Both the position numbers and the translations under genes were made by a program. The notes under the pieces are model-generated. The model saw only the letters and a program-made list of their open reading frames with translations. It did not search any database and was not told where the DNA came from. Positions 19,023 through 27,448 of a stretch of DNA of 64,000 nucleotides are shown here, in pieces (position 1 is the stretch's first letter; each line of letters begins with the position of its first letter). Source of the DNA: Micromonospora rhizosphaerae (GTDB lineage Bacteria; Actinomycetota; Actinomycetes; Mycobacteriales; Micromonosporaceae); assembly GCF_900091465.1 (NCBI RefSeq), contig NZ_FMHV01000002.1, positions 62,001 through 126,000 on the forward strand, written 5' to 3'.

Positions 19023-20107
19023 GTACGCTCCTCCTCGGCTACGAATCGGTCGGGGGTGAAGGGGGCGAGGAGCGGGTCCGCCTCGCCGGTGACGATCAGC
19101 TGGGCGATCAGGTCGGCGGTGACCGGGGTGAGCACGATGCCGTGCCGATGGTGGCCGGTGGCCGCGAGGACGCCGGGGCGCCCGGGCAGCGGCCCGAGGA
19201 TCGGCGCGTTGTCCGGCGTACCGGGGCGCAGCCCGGCGGACGCCTCGACCAGGTCGTACTCGGCCAGCTCGGGGACCAGGTCGACGGCGGCGCGGAGCAG
19301 CCGCAGCACCGCCCCGGCGGTCACCTCGGTGTCCGCGCGCTCCTCGACCGTCGCCCCGACCACCACCTCGCCGGTGTCCCGGGGCACCAGGTAGACCGAC
19401 TCGCCGTCGGCGTACCCCCGGATCACGTGCCGGAAGCCCGGCGCGCCGCGACCGGGCGCGCGGAGCCGGAGCACCTGCCCCTTCACCGGCCGGACCGGCA
19501 GCCCGGTCAGCGCCGCGGCCCCGCAGCCGGCCGCCACCACGGTGACCCCGGCGTCCAAATCGGAGAGCCGGGCCACCGCGTCGGGCACCAGCGTCGCGCC
19601 GGCCCGCTCGGCGGCAACGCGCAGCGCGGCGACGAGCCGCCGCGGGTCGACCTGGTGGTCGCCCGCCGCGACCGCGCCGCCGCGCACCCGCGGCGCCAGC
19701 GCCGGCTCGCGGTCCCGCAGCTTCGACGGGCGCAGCGGCGTGATCGGCAGTCCCAAACCCCGCTGGTACGACCACAGCCGCCGCGCCTCGGCCAGATCGT
19801 CCCCGGTCAGCCCGACCACCAGCGTGCCCTCGGTGCGGTGTCCGAACCCGACGCCCGCGGCCTCGGCCAGCTCGGCGGCGAACGCCGGCCAGCGGGCGGC
19901 GGAGTCGGCGAGCAGCGCGGTCAGTTCGTGCTCCCCGAAGTACGCCTCGGCGACCGGCGAGAGCATCCCGGCGGCGACGTGCGACGCACCGGAACCGGGG
20001 GCCGGATCGTGCACGACCACCCGCAGTCCGCGCGCCGCGCAGCGCCAGGCGATCGCCAGCCCGACCGGTCCCGCCCCCACCACCGCGACGTCCGGTCGGG
20101 TCAGCAC
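19013..20107 (-). CDS. thiO: Glycine oxidase ThiO
   Basis: About 364 residues, FAD-dependent DAO-family enzyme that oxidises glycine to dehydroglycine for ThiG. The Rossmann FAD motif VAVVGAGPVGLAIAWRCAAR is at the N-terminus; the C-terminal GHHRHGIVLTP block binds FAD. The GTG at 20107 overlaps the thiE 3' end by 7 bases. Presence of ThiO rather than ThiH indicates the aerobic thiazole route. Confidence 0.93.
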   Translation of the reverse strand: MLTRPDVAVVGAGPVGLAIAWRCAARGLRVVVHDPAPGSGASHVAAGMLSPVAEAYFGEHELTALLADSAARWPAFAAELAEAAGVGFGHRTEGTLVVGLTGDDLAEARRLWSYQRGLGLPITPLRPSKLRDREPALAPRVRGGAVAAGDHQVDPRRLVAALRVAAERAGATLVPDAVARLSDLDAGVTVVAAGCGAAALTGLPVRPVKGQVLRLRAPGRGAPGFRHVIRGYADGESVYLVPRDTGEVVVGATVEERADTEVTAGAVLRLLRAAVDLVPELAEYDLVEASAGLRPGTPDNAPILGPLPGRPGVLAATGHHRHGIVLTPVTADLIAQLIVTGEADPLLAPFTPDRFVAEEERTWN

Positions 20108-20727
20108 GTCAGCGCCCCGAGCAGCTCCGCCGTCGCGCGCCCGGGATCGACGGCGCCGGAGAGCGCCCCGACCACCGCCACCCCGTACGCCCCGGCGGCG
20201 CGCAACGTCGGCACCGACGCGGCGGTGACCCCGCCGATCGCGATCACCGGCACGGCCACGGAGTCGGCGACCGCGCGGACCCCGTCGGGGCCGACCGGGG
20301 CCGGCAACCCGCGCTTGGTGCTGGTGGCGTGGCACGGGCCGACGCCCAGGTAGCTGGCCCCGGCGGCGGCCGCCTCGGCGGCGGCGAGCGGTTCCCGGGC
20401 GGTGGCGCCGAGCACGGCGGTGGAGCCGAGCACCCGACGGGCCGCCCCGACCGGCAGGTCGTCCGCGCCGACGTGGCCGCCGGCGGCGCCGACCGCGAGC
20501 GCCACGTGCAGCCGGTCGTTGACCAGGCAGGTCGCCCGGTAGGGCGCGCAGAGCGCGACCACCCGTCGGGCCAGGTCGTACGCCTGGCGGTCGGTGGCGT
20601 CGTCCTCCACCCGGACCTGGACGACCAGTTCGGCGCGGGCCACCGGGAGGGCGGCGCGCAGCACGGCGAGCGGGTCTCGCCCCGGCCGGGTGTCGGTGAT
20701 CAGATGCAGTCGTCCCAGGGACGGCAC
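20101..20727 (-). CDS. thiE: Thiamine phosphate synthase ThiE
   Basis: 208 residues. Joins HMP-PP and thiazole phosphate to thiamine phosphate. It has the ThiE signature set: CLVNDRLHVALAVGAAGGHV, LGVGPCHATSTKRG and VIAIGGV; the usual QLR of the first strand reads VQVRVEDD. The GTG at 20727 follows GGGAGGAGTGTTGCC, and this ribosome site lies at the very end of the TPP riboswitch. First gene of the operon. Confidence 0.94.
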   Translation of the reverse strand: MPSLGRLHLITDTRPGRDPLAVLRAALPVARAELVVQVRVEDDATDRQAYDLARRVVALCAPYRATCLVNDRLHVALAVGAAGGHVGADDLPVGAARRVLGSTAVLGATAREPLAAAEAAAAGASYLGVGPCHATSTKRGLPAPVGPDGVRAVADSVAVPVIAIGGVTAASVPTLRAAGAYGVAVVGALSGAVDPGRATAELLGALTC

Positions 20728-20735
20728 GGCAACAC

Positions 20736-20822
20736 TCCTCCCTGCGCCGGCATTACCCGGATCAGGTTCGACGGTCGGGGGCTTCCAGCCCCCCTCTCAG
20801 CCCGGTGTACCGGGCTCCCGTG
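20736..20822 (-). ncRNA. TPP (thi-box) riboswitch
   Basis: On the minus strand the aptamer begins around ACGGGAGCCCGG, has the conserved GGGCTGAGAGG, a perfect P3-type stem (GGGGGCT-GGAA-GCCCCC), and the second conserved block GAACCTGATCCGGGTAATGC followed by CGGCGCAGGGAG. The last conserved bases run into the thiE ribosome site, so ligand binding would most simply block translation of thiE; no terminator with a U-run is seen between aptamer and start codon. It is the only thi-box in the window. Confidence 0.95.
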
Positions 20823-20838
20823 GGTCACTTGCGGGCCT

Positions 20839-20867
20839 ACCGTACGACGTCGGCCCGGATCCGCCAA
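20839..20867 (-). promoter_or_regulatory. Promoter of the thi operon
   Basis: Minus strand TTGGCG (20867-20862), 17-base spacer, TACGGT (20844-20839). The predicted transcript start falls about 10 bases before the first paired bases of the TPP riboswitch, as expected for a riboswitch leader. Confidence 0.65.
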
Positions 20868-20869
20868 GG

Positions 20870-21113
20870 GCGGGCAACGGCTTTTCCCACAGACCGTCCG
20901 AACGCGATGACCGGGGCAGCGAGTGACCGCCCCCTCACGCCATGCTGTCCGAATGCCCTCGGCCCCGCGCGCGCCTCGACGGTTGTCGTTTCTGCCGTTC
21001 CGGAGCAGCCGCCGTCGCGCAGGGGTTGCTCACCTGGGCGATGCTGTCGCGGCGACGGGGGTGTTTGACCTCGATGGCGCGCCGGCGGGAGCACCGCCGC
21101 CAGCCGATACGCC
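20870..21113. other. Gap upstream of thi promoter, no gene recognised
   Basis: About 245 bases between the thi promoter and the terminator of the aldo/keto reductase gene. A 66-codon open frame on the minus strand (20935-21135) is Arg/Ala-rich, runs into the terminator hairpin and matches nothing I know. I see no RNA gene here. Confidence 0.4.
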
Positions 21114-21149
21114 GCTGCCCCGGCGCCGTCAACACGGTGCCGGGGCAGC
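21114..21149 (-). terminator. Terminator of the aldo/keto reductase gene
   Basis: GCTGCCCCGGC pairs perfectly with GCCGGGGCAGC, with an inner CCGT/ACGG stem and CAAC loop, 18 bases after the stop at 21167. It has no U-run, as is common for hairpin terminators in high-GC actinobacteria. Confidence 0.75.
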
Positions 21150-21166
21150 GGGCGGAGCTTTCGGCG

Positions 21167-22120
21167 TCAGAGGATGGCGTCGAGGGCTTCGAGGTCCTCG
21201 TCGCTGGGCTGCCAGGTGCCGGCGGCGGCGTTCGCCCGCACCTGCTCCGGCGTGGTGGCGCCGGCGATCACCGAAGTCACCGCCGGCCGGGCGGCCAGCC
21301 CACCGATGGCCACCTGGAGCATGGTGAGCGCCCGACCGGCCGCGTACGCCTCGATCGCCTCGATGGTGTCCCAGTCCGCGGCGGCCAGGCGCTGCGCGTA
21401 CCGGCCGCCGCCGGAGAGCCGACTGCCGGCGGGCGGTGCCTCCTTGCGCTTGTACTTGCCGGTGAGCAGGCCGTTGGCGAGCGGGAAGAACGGCAGCATG
21501 CCGAGGCCGAACCGCTCGCAGGCGGGAATGACCTCGGCCTCGACCGACCGTTCCAGCAGGCTGTAGTGGTTCTGCGCGGAGATGAAGCGGGTCCGACCCT
21601 GCGACGAGGCGGTCCAGTCGGCGTCGGCGATCTGCCAGCCGGCGAAGTTGGAGTTCCCGAGGTAGCGCACCTTCCCGGCGCGGACCAGGTCGTCCAGCGC
21701 GGCGAGGGTCTCATCGATCGGGGTGCCCGGGTCGGGCTCGTGCATCTGGTACAGGTCAATGTGGTCGGTGCCGAGCCGGCGCAGCGACGCCTCCACGGCG
21801 CGGGCGATGTAGCGGCGGGCGCCCCGGGCGCCGAAGTCCGGCCCGTTGAGGCCGTGCATGTCCATGCCGAACTTGGTGGCCACCACCACGTCGTCCCGGA
21901 GCCCCTTGAGCGCCTGACCGAGCAGCTCCTCGGAGCTGCCCTGCGGCTCGCCGTAGATGTCGGCGGTGTCGAAGAAGTTGATCCCGACGTCGAGCGCCGC
22001 GTCCACCACCGCCCGGGTGCCGTCGAGGTCGAGCTTGCGGCCGAAGTTGTTGCAGCCGACGCCGACCACGGACACCACGAGCCCGGAGTCGCCCAGCCGC
22101 CGGTAGGTCATCTCAGTCAC
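21167..22120 (-). CDS. Aldo/keto reductase
   Basis: 317 residues, NADPH-dependent TIM-barrel oxidoreductase. The catalytic set is visible: Asp and Tyr in NFFDTADIYGEPQGSSEELL, Lys in VATKFGMD, and His in IDLYQMHEPDPGTP. The NADPH-binding end reads VTSVIAGATTPEQVRANA. The GTG at 22120 is chosen because AGGGTGGATC precedes it; an ATG three codons later is possible. It is a single-gene unit with its own terminator; the substrate is unknown. Confidence 0.93.
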   Translation of the reverse strand: MTEMTYRRLGDSGLVVSVVGVGCNNFGRKLDLDGTRAVVDAALDVGINFFDTADIYGEPQGSSEELLGQALKGLRDDVVVATKFGMDMHGLNGPDFGARGARRYIARAVEASLRRLGTDHIDLYQMHEPDPGTPIDETLAALDDLVRAGKVRYLGNSNFAGWQIADADWTASSQGRTRFISAQNHYSLLERSVEAEVIPACERFGLGMLPFFPLANGLLTGKYKRKEAPPAGSRLSGGGRYAQRLAAADWDTIEAIEAYAAGRALTMLQVAIGGLAARPAVTSVIAGATTPEQVRANAAAGTWQPSDEDLEALDAIL

Positions 22121-22287
22121 GAGATCCACCCTATGCCCGCGCCGACTCACGGGTGCGACCGGCGGAGGACCCGGGATCGGGCGGGTGATTCATCCACGAC
22201 ATCAGGTCCACAGCGTCCGCGCGCCCGTTCCACCGCCGGTCGCCGCACCGCCCCACGAAGACTGCAGAGCCGCCCCACCCGTCGTGA

Positions 22288-23967
22288 TCACTTCACGTTC
22301 CAGACCGGCTCCGGGGTCTCCAGCACCTCACCGTCGCCGCGGAACAGCACGAACCGGTCGAAGGAGCGGGTGAACCATCGGTCGTGGGTCACCGCGATCA
22401 CCGTCCCCTCGAACGCGGCCAGCCCCGCCTCCAGCGCCTCGGCGGAAGCCAGGTCGAGGTTGTCGGTGGGCTCGTCGAGCAGCAGCAGAGTCGCCCCGGA
22501 CAGCTCCAGCAGCAGGACGAGGAACCGGGCCTGCTGGCCACCGGAGAGGGTGCCGAACCGCTGGTCGCCCTGTCCGGCCAGCTCGTACCGGCCGAGCGCG
22601 GCCATCGCCGCGTGCCGGTCCATCCCGGCCCGGTGTTCGTCGCCCCGCCAGAGGATATCGACCAGGGTCTTCGCCATCAGCTCGGGCCGGTCGTGGGTCT
22701 GCGAGAAGTGCCCGGGCCGCACCCGGGCACCGAGTCGGACCACGCCGTCGTGGGCCACCCGCGCCAGCCCGGCCGCGCCGTCGACCGGGGTGTTGGCCGG
22801 GTCCGGATCGCTGCCGCCCCGCGCCAGCAGCCGCAGGAAGTGCGACTTGCCGGTCCCGTTCGCACCGAGCACGGCGACCCGGTCGCCGTACCAGATCTCC
22901 AGGTCGAAGGGGTAGGTCAGACCGTCGAGCTCGAGCTGCTCGGCGATCACCGCGCGCTTGCCGGTCCGCCCGCCGGTCAGGCGCATCCGGATGTCCTGAT
23001 CCTTCGGGGGTACGGGCGGCGGCCCGGCCTCCTCGAACTTGCGCAACCGGGTCTGCGCGGCCTGGTACCGCGAGGCCATCCCCGAGTTGTACGCGGCCTT
23101 CTGCTTGTACATCAGCATCAGCTCGCGCAGCTTCTCGTGCTCCTCGTCCCAGCGCTTGCGCAGCTCGTCGAGGCGGTCGTGCCGGGCCACCCGCGCCTCG
23201 TGCCAGCTGGCGAAGCCGCCGGGGTGCACCCAGGCGCTGCCGCCCTCCACCGCGACCACCCGGTCGGCGGTCTGCGCCAGCAGCTCCCGGTCGTGCGAGA
23301 CGTAGAGCACCGACTTGCCGGACTCGCGCAGCCGCGCCTCCAGCCAGCGCTTGCCGGGCACGTCGAGGAAGTTGTCCGGCTCGTCGAGGAGCAGCACCTC
23401 GTCGGTGCCGCGGAGCAGCAGTTCGAGGGCGAAACGCTTCTGCTGCCCGCCCGACAGTGTCCGCACCGGACGGTCCCGGGCGGCGTCCCAGGGCAGGTCG
23501 AGCACGATGGTGGCGACGGTGTCGAAGAGCACCTCGGCGTCGTACCCGCCGCCCTCGCCCCAGGCCGCGAGCGCGTCCGCGTACGCCAGCTGGGCCTTGC
23601 CGGCGGCGGTGCTGTACTTGCCGCGCACCTCGGCCTCGCGCATGGCCGCCTCGGTTGCGGCGAGCCGGCGGCCGGCGTCGCGCAGCGCCGGCGGGGCGAG
23701 CGACAGTGCGAGGTCGGCGAGCGTGGAGTCGTCCCCGATCATGCCGATGAACTGCCGCATCACGCCGAGACCACCGGAGCGGGAGACGACGCCGGCCTTC
23801 ACCGGCAGATCTCCGGCGACCATCCGGAGCAGCGTGGTCTTGCCGGCGCCGTTCGGCCCGACCAGGGCGACCTTGGCGCCCTCACCGACCCGGAACGACA
23901 CGTCGGAGAAGAGCTCCCGGCCGTCCGGCAGGATGTGCCCGACCGCCGCCACGTCCACGTATCCCAC
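22288..23967 (-). CDS. ABC-F family ATPase (duplicated ATP-binding cassette)
   Basis: About 559 residues with two nucleotide-binding domains and no membrane helices. Domain 1: Walker A GPNGAGKTT, signature LSGGQQKRF, then LLLDEPDNFLDVP. Domain 2: Walker A GANGTGKS, signature LSGGQQARF, then LLLDEPTDNLDL. A charged helical linker (about ELRKRWDEEHEKLRELMLMY) stands between them, as in ABC-F proteins that bind the ribosomal E site. The GTG at 23967 (GYVDVAAVGHILPDG) fits relatives better than the longer frame. It may be a translation factor or an antibiotic-protection protein; the sequence alone does not separate these. It lies 41 bases after the methyltransferase gene. Confidence 0.88.
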   Translation of the reverse strand: MGYVDVAAVGHILPDGRELFSDVSFRVGEGAKVALVGPNGAGKTTLLRMVAGDLPVKAGVVSRSGGLGVMRQFIGMIGDDSTLADLALSLAPPALRDAGRRLAATEAAMREAEVRGKYSTAAGKAQLAYADALAAWGEGGGYDAEVLFDTVATIVLDLPWDAARDRPVRTLSGGQQKRFALELLLRGTDEVLLLDEPDNFLDVPGKRWLEARLRESGKSVLYVSHDRELLAQTADRVVAVEGGSAWVHPGGFASWHEARVARHDRLDELRKRWDEEHEKLRELMLMYKQKAAYNSGMASRYQAAQTRLRKFEEAGPPPVPPKDQDIRMRLTGGRTGKRAVIAEQLELDGLTYPFDLEIWYGDRVAVLGANGTGKSHFLRLLARGGSDPDPANTPVDGAAGLARVAHDGVVRLGARVRPGHFSQTHDRPELMAKTLVDILWRGDEHRAGMDRHAAMAALGRYELAGQGDQRFGTLSGGQQARFLVLLLELSGATLLLLDEPTDNLDLASAEALEAGLAAFEGTVIAVTHDRWFTRSFDRFVLFRGDGEVLETPEPVWNVK

Positions 23968-24008
23968 GTCGGCATCCTGCCGGAGCGGCAGGGGCGAGCG
24001 ACATTCAA

Positions 24009-24623
24009 TTACCGGGTGACCCGCAGCACCCGGTAGCCCTTCTGGCTGGCGTGCCGGTCGACCTGCCAGCCCTGCTCGACGAGCCAGCGGTGCAGCGAGT
24101 CGCCGCCGAGGTGCCGGGCGACGACCAGCCAGGCGACCCCGTCCGGGGCGAGCCGGGGCAGCCAGCGGCGCAGCAGGTCGTGCAGCTCGTCCTTGCCGAT
24201 CCGGATCGGCGGGTTGGACCAGAGCTGGGTGAACGAGACGTCCGTCGGTACCTCGTCCGGGGCGACGACCCGGACCCGGTCGGCGGCGCCGACCCGCTCG
24301 GCGTTCATGGCGGTGAGCTGCCGGGCGCGCTCGTTGACGTCGACCGCCCAGACGGTGGCCGGCGGCGCGCTGGTGGCCAGCACGCAGGTGATCGGCCCGA
24401 AGCCGCACCCCAGGTCGAGCAGCGGACCGGTGGTGTCCGCCGCCGGCAGTTCCGCCTTGCGCAGCAGCACGGTGGTGCCGGGGTCGAGGCGGTCGGCCGA
24501 GAAGACGCCGCTGGCCGACGCGAGGGTGAAGTCGCGTCCGGCGACGGAGAACTGGACCTCGCGCGGGTGGGCGGCGGTCGTGGGTTCCGCGGTGAAGTAA
24601 TGGTCGCCGGTCACGTCCCGCAT
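24009..24623 (-). CDS. Class I SAM-dependent methyltransferase, RsmC/RlmG-like
   Basis: 204 residues. It has the SAM-binding motif I LLDLGCGFGPITCVLA, the acidic end of strand 2 (VWAVDVNERA), and the NPP motif in LWSNPPIRIGKDEL, which is typical of N-methylation of bases in nucleic acids (MTS domain of 16S/23S rRNA guanine-N2 methyltransferases). It lacks the pseudo-domain that RsmC of enterobacteria carries, as usual in actinobacteria. Its position just upstream of the ABC-F gene suggests co-expression of two ribosome-related proteins. Confidence 0.88.
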   Translation of the reverse strand: MRDVTGDHYFTAEPTTAAHPREVQFSVAGRDFTLASASGVFSADRLDPGTTVLLRKAELPAADTTGPLLDLGCGFGPITCVLATSAPPATVWAVDVNERARQLTAMNAERVGAADRVRVVAPDEVPTDVSFTQLWSNPPIRIGKDELHDLLRRWLPRLAPDGVAWLVVARHLGGDSLHRWLVEQGWQVDRHASQKGYRVLRVTR

Positions 24624-24741
24624 TGTCGCACCGGCCGATCGGCGGGCGATCGACGGTAGGACCGACAGGGCCCCAGGCCGTTCTCGCCGGAATTCTCCGG
24701 TATTACCCACTAAAGGGACAATCGCTCCTACTGTGGGACAC

Positions 24742-25914
24742 ATGGTGTATCGGTACGAGTCCGATGAGGACGCATTCCTGAAGTACCCGGAGCCTGGGTC
24801 TGACCGTTCGGTGCTCGCCGGTGCGCCTGCGCCCGCGGGTCCCTCGCCGTCCCGCTTCCCCACCCCGTCGCTGCCCCCGCCGGTCTGGGCCACCCGACCG
24901 CCGGTCCGCCCGGCCCCAAGCCAGCCCCGACCGCCGGTTGACCCGAGTCCGGAACCGACCTCACCGGCGGTCGACCCGAGTCCGGCCCCGGCCACCGCCC
25001 CGGTGCCGCAGCCCGGGTCTGCGGCCGGCGCGCGCACCTCGGCACCCGGTGTCCCCGAGCCGACACCCCCCGCCGAGGCTCACGACACGACGCCGCCGGC
25101 GGACCTGCCCCCGTCCGGTCCCGACGATCGGACCCGTGGCGGGCGGGCCTGGCACGTGCTGATCGGCGGTGCCGCCGTGCTGGTGCTGCTCGCACTCTGC
25201 GGGCTGGCCGCCGCCGCACTGCTCCAGGACCGGCCCAGCGCTTCGCAGGCCGGCGCGCCGACGGCCCAACAGCAGGCCGCCGGGCAAGACCTCGACTCCC
25301 GGGACACCGATCAACTGGCGCTGACCGTCAAGGAGGTCTTCCCCGGCAAGGACCTGGTGATCACCGACGGCCAGCCGGCCTACCAGGTGCTCAGCACGCA
25401 CGCCAGCGGGAGCTGTGCCGTCGCCGCCACCGGTGAGATCGCCGACCTGCTGGTCCTCCTCGGCTGCAACCAGGTGGTCCGGGCCACCCTCCGCTCCCCC
25501 GACGGCGACCACCTGCTGACCGCCGGGCTGTTCAACCTGACCGACGTCGCCAGCGCCCAGCGGGCGCGGGACCGGATCCGGCAGATACTCGACGAGCGGC
25601 AGGGCCGCCTCGTCGGCATGGCGACCGGTGCCGACGCCGAGGTCGTGGCGAAGGCCGCCGCCCAGGTCGGCTGGCAGGTACGCGGCCACTACCTCGCCTA
25701 CTGCCTGGTGACCCGGTCCGACGGGGCACAGATCAACGCCAACGACGAGAAGGTGCGCGACATCCTGCACGACATGATCGAGCTGTACCTCAACCGCAGG
25801 GTGCTGGAGCAGCGGGCGACCGTCGGCGTGGCCAGCCAACCGACGGCCGGCCCGACGGACGTCATCGGCACCCAGCCGGGCACCCGCGGCGCCGGCGGTA
25901 ACGCCGGCCAGTAG
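24742..25914 (+). CDS. Unknown membrane-anchored protein with proline-rich N-terminus
   Basis: About 390 residues, not recognised. Residues 1 to about 135 are Pro/Ala/Ser-rich. One membrane helix follows (HVLIGGAAVLVLLALCGLAA, about 140-160), then a folded extracellular-type domain of about 210 residues (LALTVKEVFPGKDL, GSCAVAATGEIADLLVLLGC, AKAAAQVGWQVRGHYLAYC) with three Cys. The start is uncertain: the ATG at 24742 or a GTG at 24733, neither with a clear ribosome site. Topology suggests a cytoplasmic proline-rich segment and an outside domain. It is convergent with truA. Confidence 0.75.
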   Translation: MVYRYESDEDAFLKYPEPGSDRSVLAGAPAPAGPSPSRFPTPSLPPPVWATRPPVRPAPSQPRPPVDPSPEPTSPAVDPSPAPATAPVPQPGSAAGARTSAPGVPEPTPPAEAHDTTPPADLPPSGPDDRTRGGRAWHVLIGGAAVLVLLALCGLAAAALLQDRPSASQAGAPTAQQQAAGQDLDSRDTDQLALTVKEVFPGKDLVITDGQPAYQVLSTHASGSCAVAATGEIADLLVLLGCNQVVRATLRSPDGDHLLTAGLFNLTDVASAQRARDRIRQILDERQGRLVGMATGADAEVVAKAAAQVGWQVRGHYLAYCLVTRSDGAQINANDEKVRDILHDMIELYLNRRVLEQRATVGVASQPTAGPTDVIGTQPGTRGAGGNAGQ

Positions 25915-25922
25915 CCGCCCCT

Positions 25923-25944
25923 GACCCGTCCCGGATTCCGGGTC
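25923..25944. terminator. Hairpin between convergent genes
   Basis: GACCCG pairs with CGGGTC around a self-complementary CCGGATTCCGG core, in the 34 bases between the unknown membrane-anchored protein and truA. It could stop transcription from both sides. Confidence 0.4.
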
Positions 25945-25948
25945 GCCG

Positions 25949-26782
25949 TCAGCCCTCGGCGACCGGCACCCGGAGCCGGCGGGTCAGGTCGGCCCGGCGG
26001 GCGTACTCGGCCGGGTCGTCCGGGTAGCCCACCGCCACCAGGGTCAGCCCGTGCGCCGGTGCCACGGTCACCTCGCTGGACCGCTCCCGCCGGGTGAGCA
26101 GGCCCGCCGGCCATTGGACCGGTCGGCGGCCGTCCCCGGCCACCAGCATCGCACCGACCAGGCTGCGGACCATCGCCTGGCAGAACGCGTCCGCCTGCAC
26201 GGTGGCAACCAGGATCCCGTCCGGGTCCCGCCGCCAGTCCAGCCGGGTCACCTCGCGCAACGTGGTGGCGTTCTCCTTGCGCCGGCAGTACGCGGCGAAG
26301 TCGTGCTCCCCCACCAGGCCGGCCGCGGCGGCGTTCAGCGCGTCCAGGTCCAGCGGCTTCGGCCAGGCCAGCGTGTCGTGCCGGCGCAGCGGCTCGGCTC
26401 CCCAAGGGGCGTCGGTCACCCGGTACTGGTAGCGGCGGAAGGTCGCCGAGAAGCGGGCGTCGAAATCGGCCGGGACCTCGGTGATCGCGCGTACCCGCAC
26501 GTCGGTGGGGAGCAGCCGGGCCAGCCGGCGCAGCAGGCGACCTTCGTGCTCCCGCCAGGCGGCGGTGGGCAGGTCGAGGTGGCAGACCTGACCGGTTGCG
26601 TGTACGCCGGCGTCGGTCCGGCCGGCCACGGTCAGCCCGGTCGCCGTGCCGACCCCGAGGACCAGGTCCAGCGTCTGGGTGAGCACCCCGGCGACGGTGC
26701 GCCGGGTCGGCTGGGCGGCCCAGCCGGAGAAACCGGTGCCGTCGTACGAGACGTCCAGCCGCAGCCGGATCCGCTCGTCCAC
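25949..26782 (-). CDS. truA: tRNA pseudouridine(38-40) synthase TruA
   Basis: About 277 residues. The catalytic Asp lies in VAGRTDAGVHATGQVCHLDL; the N-terminal RLRLDVSYDGTGFSGWAAQP and QAMVRSLVGAMLVAGDG blocks also match. The GTG at 26782 is preceded by GGGAGGTACGAG at correct spacing; an upstream GTG six codons earlier lacks such a site. truA commonly follows rplQ in actinobacteria; here a strong terminator separates them, so it may have its own promoter or live on read-through. Confidence 0.95.
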   Translation of the reverse strand: MDERIRLRLDVSYDGTGFSGWAAQPTRRTVAGVLTQTLDLVLGVGTATGLTVAGRTDAGVHATGQVCHLDLPTAAWREHEGRLLRRLARLLPTDVRVRAITEVPADFDARFSATFRRYQYRVTDAPWGAEPLRRHDTLAWPKPLDLDALNAAAAGLVGEHDFAAYCRRKENATTLREVTRLDWRRDPDGILVATVQADAFCQAMVRSLVGAMLVAGDGRRPVQWPAGLLTRRERSSEVTVAPAHGLTLVAVGYPDDPAEYARRADLTRRLRVPVAEG

Positions 26783-26802
26783 CTCGTACCTCCCGTTCAC
26801 GG

Positions 26803-26843
26803 CGTCGGGCCCGGCACCCCAGGAAGGGATGCCGGGCCCGACG
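26803..26843 (-). terminator. Terminator of the rpsM-rplQ operon
   Basis: A perfect 14-base stem (CGTCGGGCCCGGCA with TGCCGGGCCCGACG) and 13-base loop, 13 bases after the rplQ stop codon. This ends the alpha operon. Confidence 0.85.
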
Positions 26844-26856
26844 ATGCTGCCTCTGC

Positions 26857-27414
26857 TCAGGCCTTGTTCTCGTTGACCTCGTCGTCGTCCTCGCGCGCCT
26901 GGGCGGTGTCGCCGGCGGCCGAGATCGGCGGCTCGGAGTCCTGGTCGGCCGGGGCCGACGCCGGGGTCTCCTCGGCCGGGGCCAGCGCCTCGAGCTTGTC
27001 CTGCTGCGCGGCCTTGCGGGCGGCGGCCTTCCGGGGCGCCTTCGGCTCGGCGACCTGAAGCTCCTCCACCAGCTCGATGATCGCCATCGGTGCGGCGTCA
27101 CCCTTGCGCGGACCGGTCTTCACGATCCGGGTGTAGCCACCGTTGCGGTTGGCGTACCGGGGCGCGATCTGCTCGAACAGGGCGTAGACCACGTCCTTGT
27201 CCTTGACGACGCTCAGCACCCGGCGGCGCGACGCGAGGTCGCCGCGCTTGGCCTTGGTGATGAGCTGCTCGGCCAGCGGACGCAGCCGCCGGGCCTTCGT
27301 CTCGGTGGTCTGGATCTTGCCGTGCTGGAACAGCGCGCTGGCCAGGTTGGCCAACATCAGCCGCTCGTGCGCGGGGCTGCCGCCGAGGCGGGGGCCCTTG
27401 GTGGGCGTGGGCAT
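26857..27414 (-). CDS. rplQ: 50S ribosomal protein L17
   Basis: 185 residues. Residues 1-120 are a standard L17 ([20 protein letters not shown] at the start). An acidic/Ala-rich extension of about 60 residues ([20 protein letters not shown]) is longer than in most bacteria and typical only of some actinobacteria. Last gene of the alpha operon, about 35 bases after rpoA. Confidence 0.97.
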   Translation of the reverse strand: MPTPTKGPRLGGSPAHERLMLANLASALFQHGKIQTTETKARRLRPLAEQLITKAKRGDLASRRRVLSVVKDKDVVYALFEQIAPRYANRNGGYTRIVKTGPRKGDAAPMAIIELVEELQVAEPKAPRKAAARKAAQQDKLEALAPAEETPASAPADQDSEPPISAAGDTAQAREDDDEVNENKA

Positions 27415-27448
27415 GCTTGGTGCTCCTCAGATGTGGCGGCAGCCGGAC

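Noticed and set aside
20935..21135. 66-codon Arg/Ala-rich minus-strand frame upstream of the thi promoter
   Set aside because: It begins within the terminator hairpin of the neighbouring gene, has no ribosome site and resembles no known protein.
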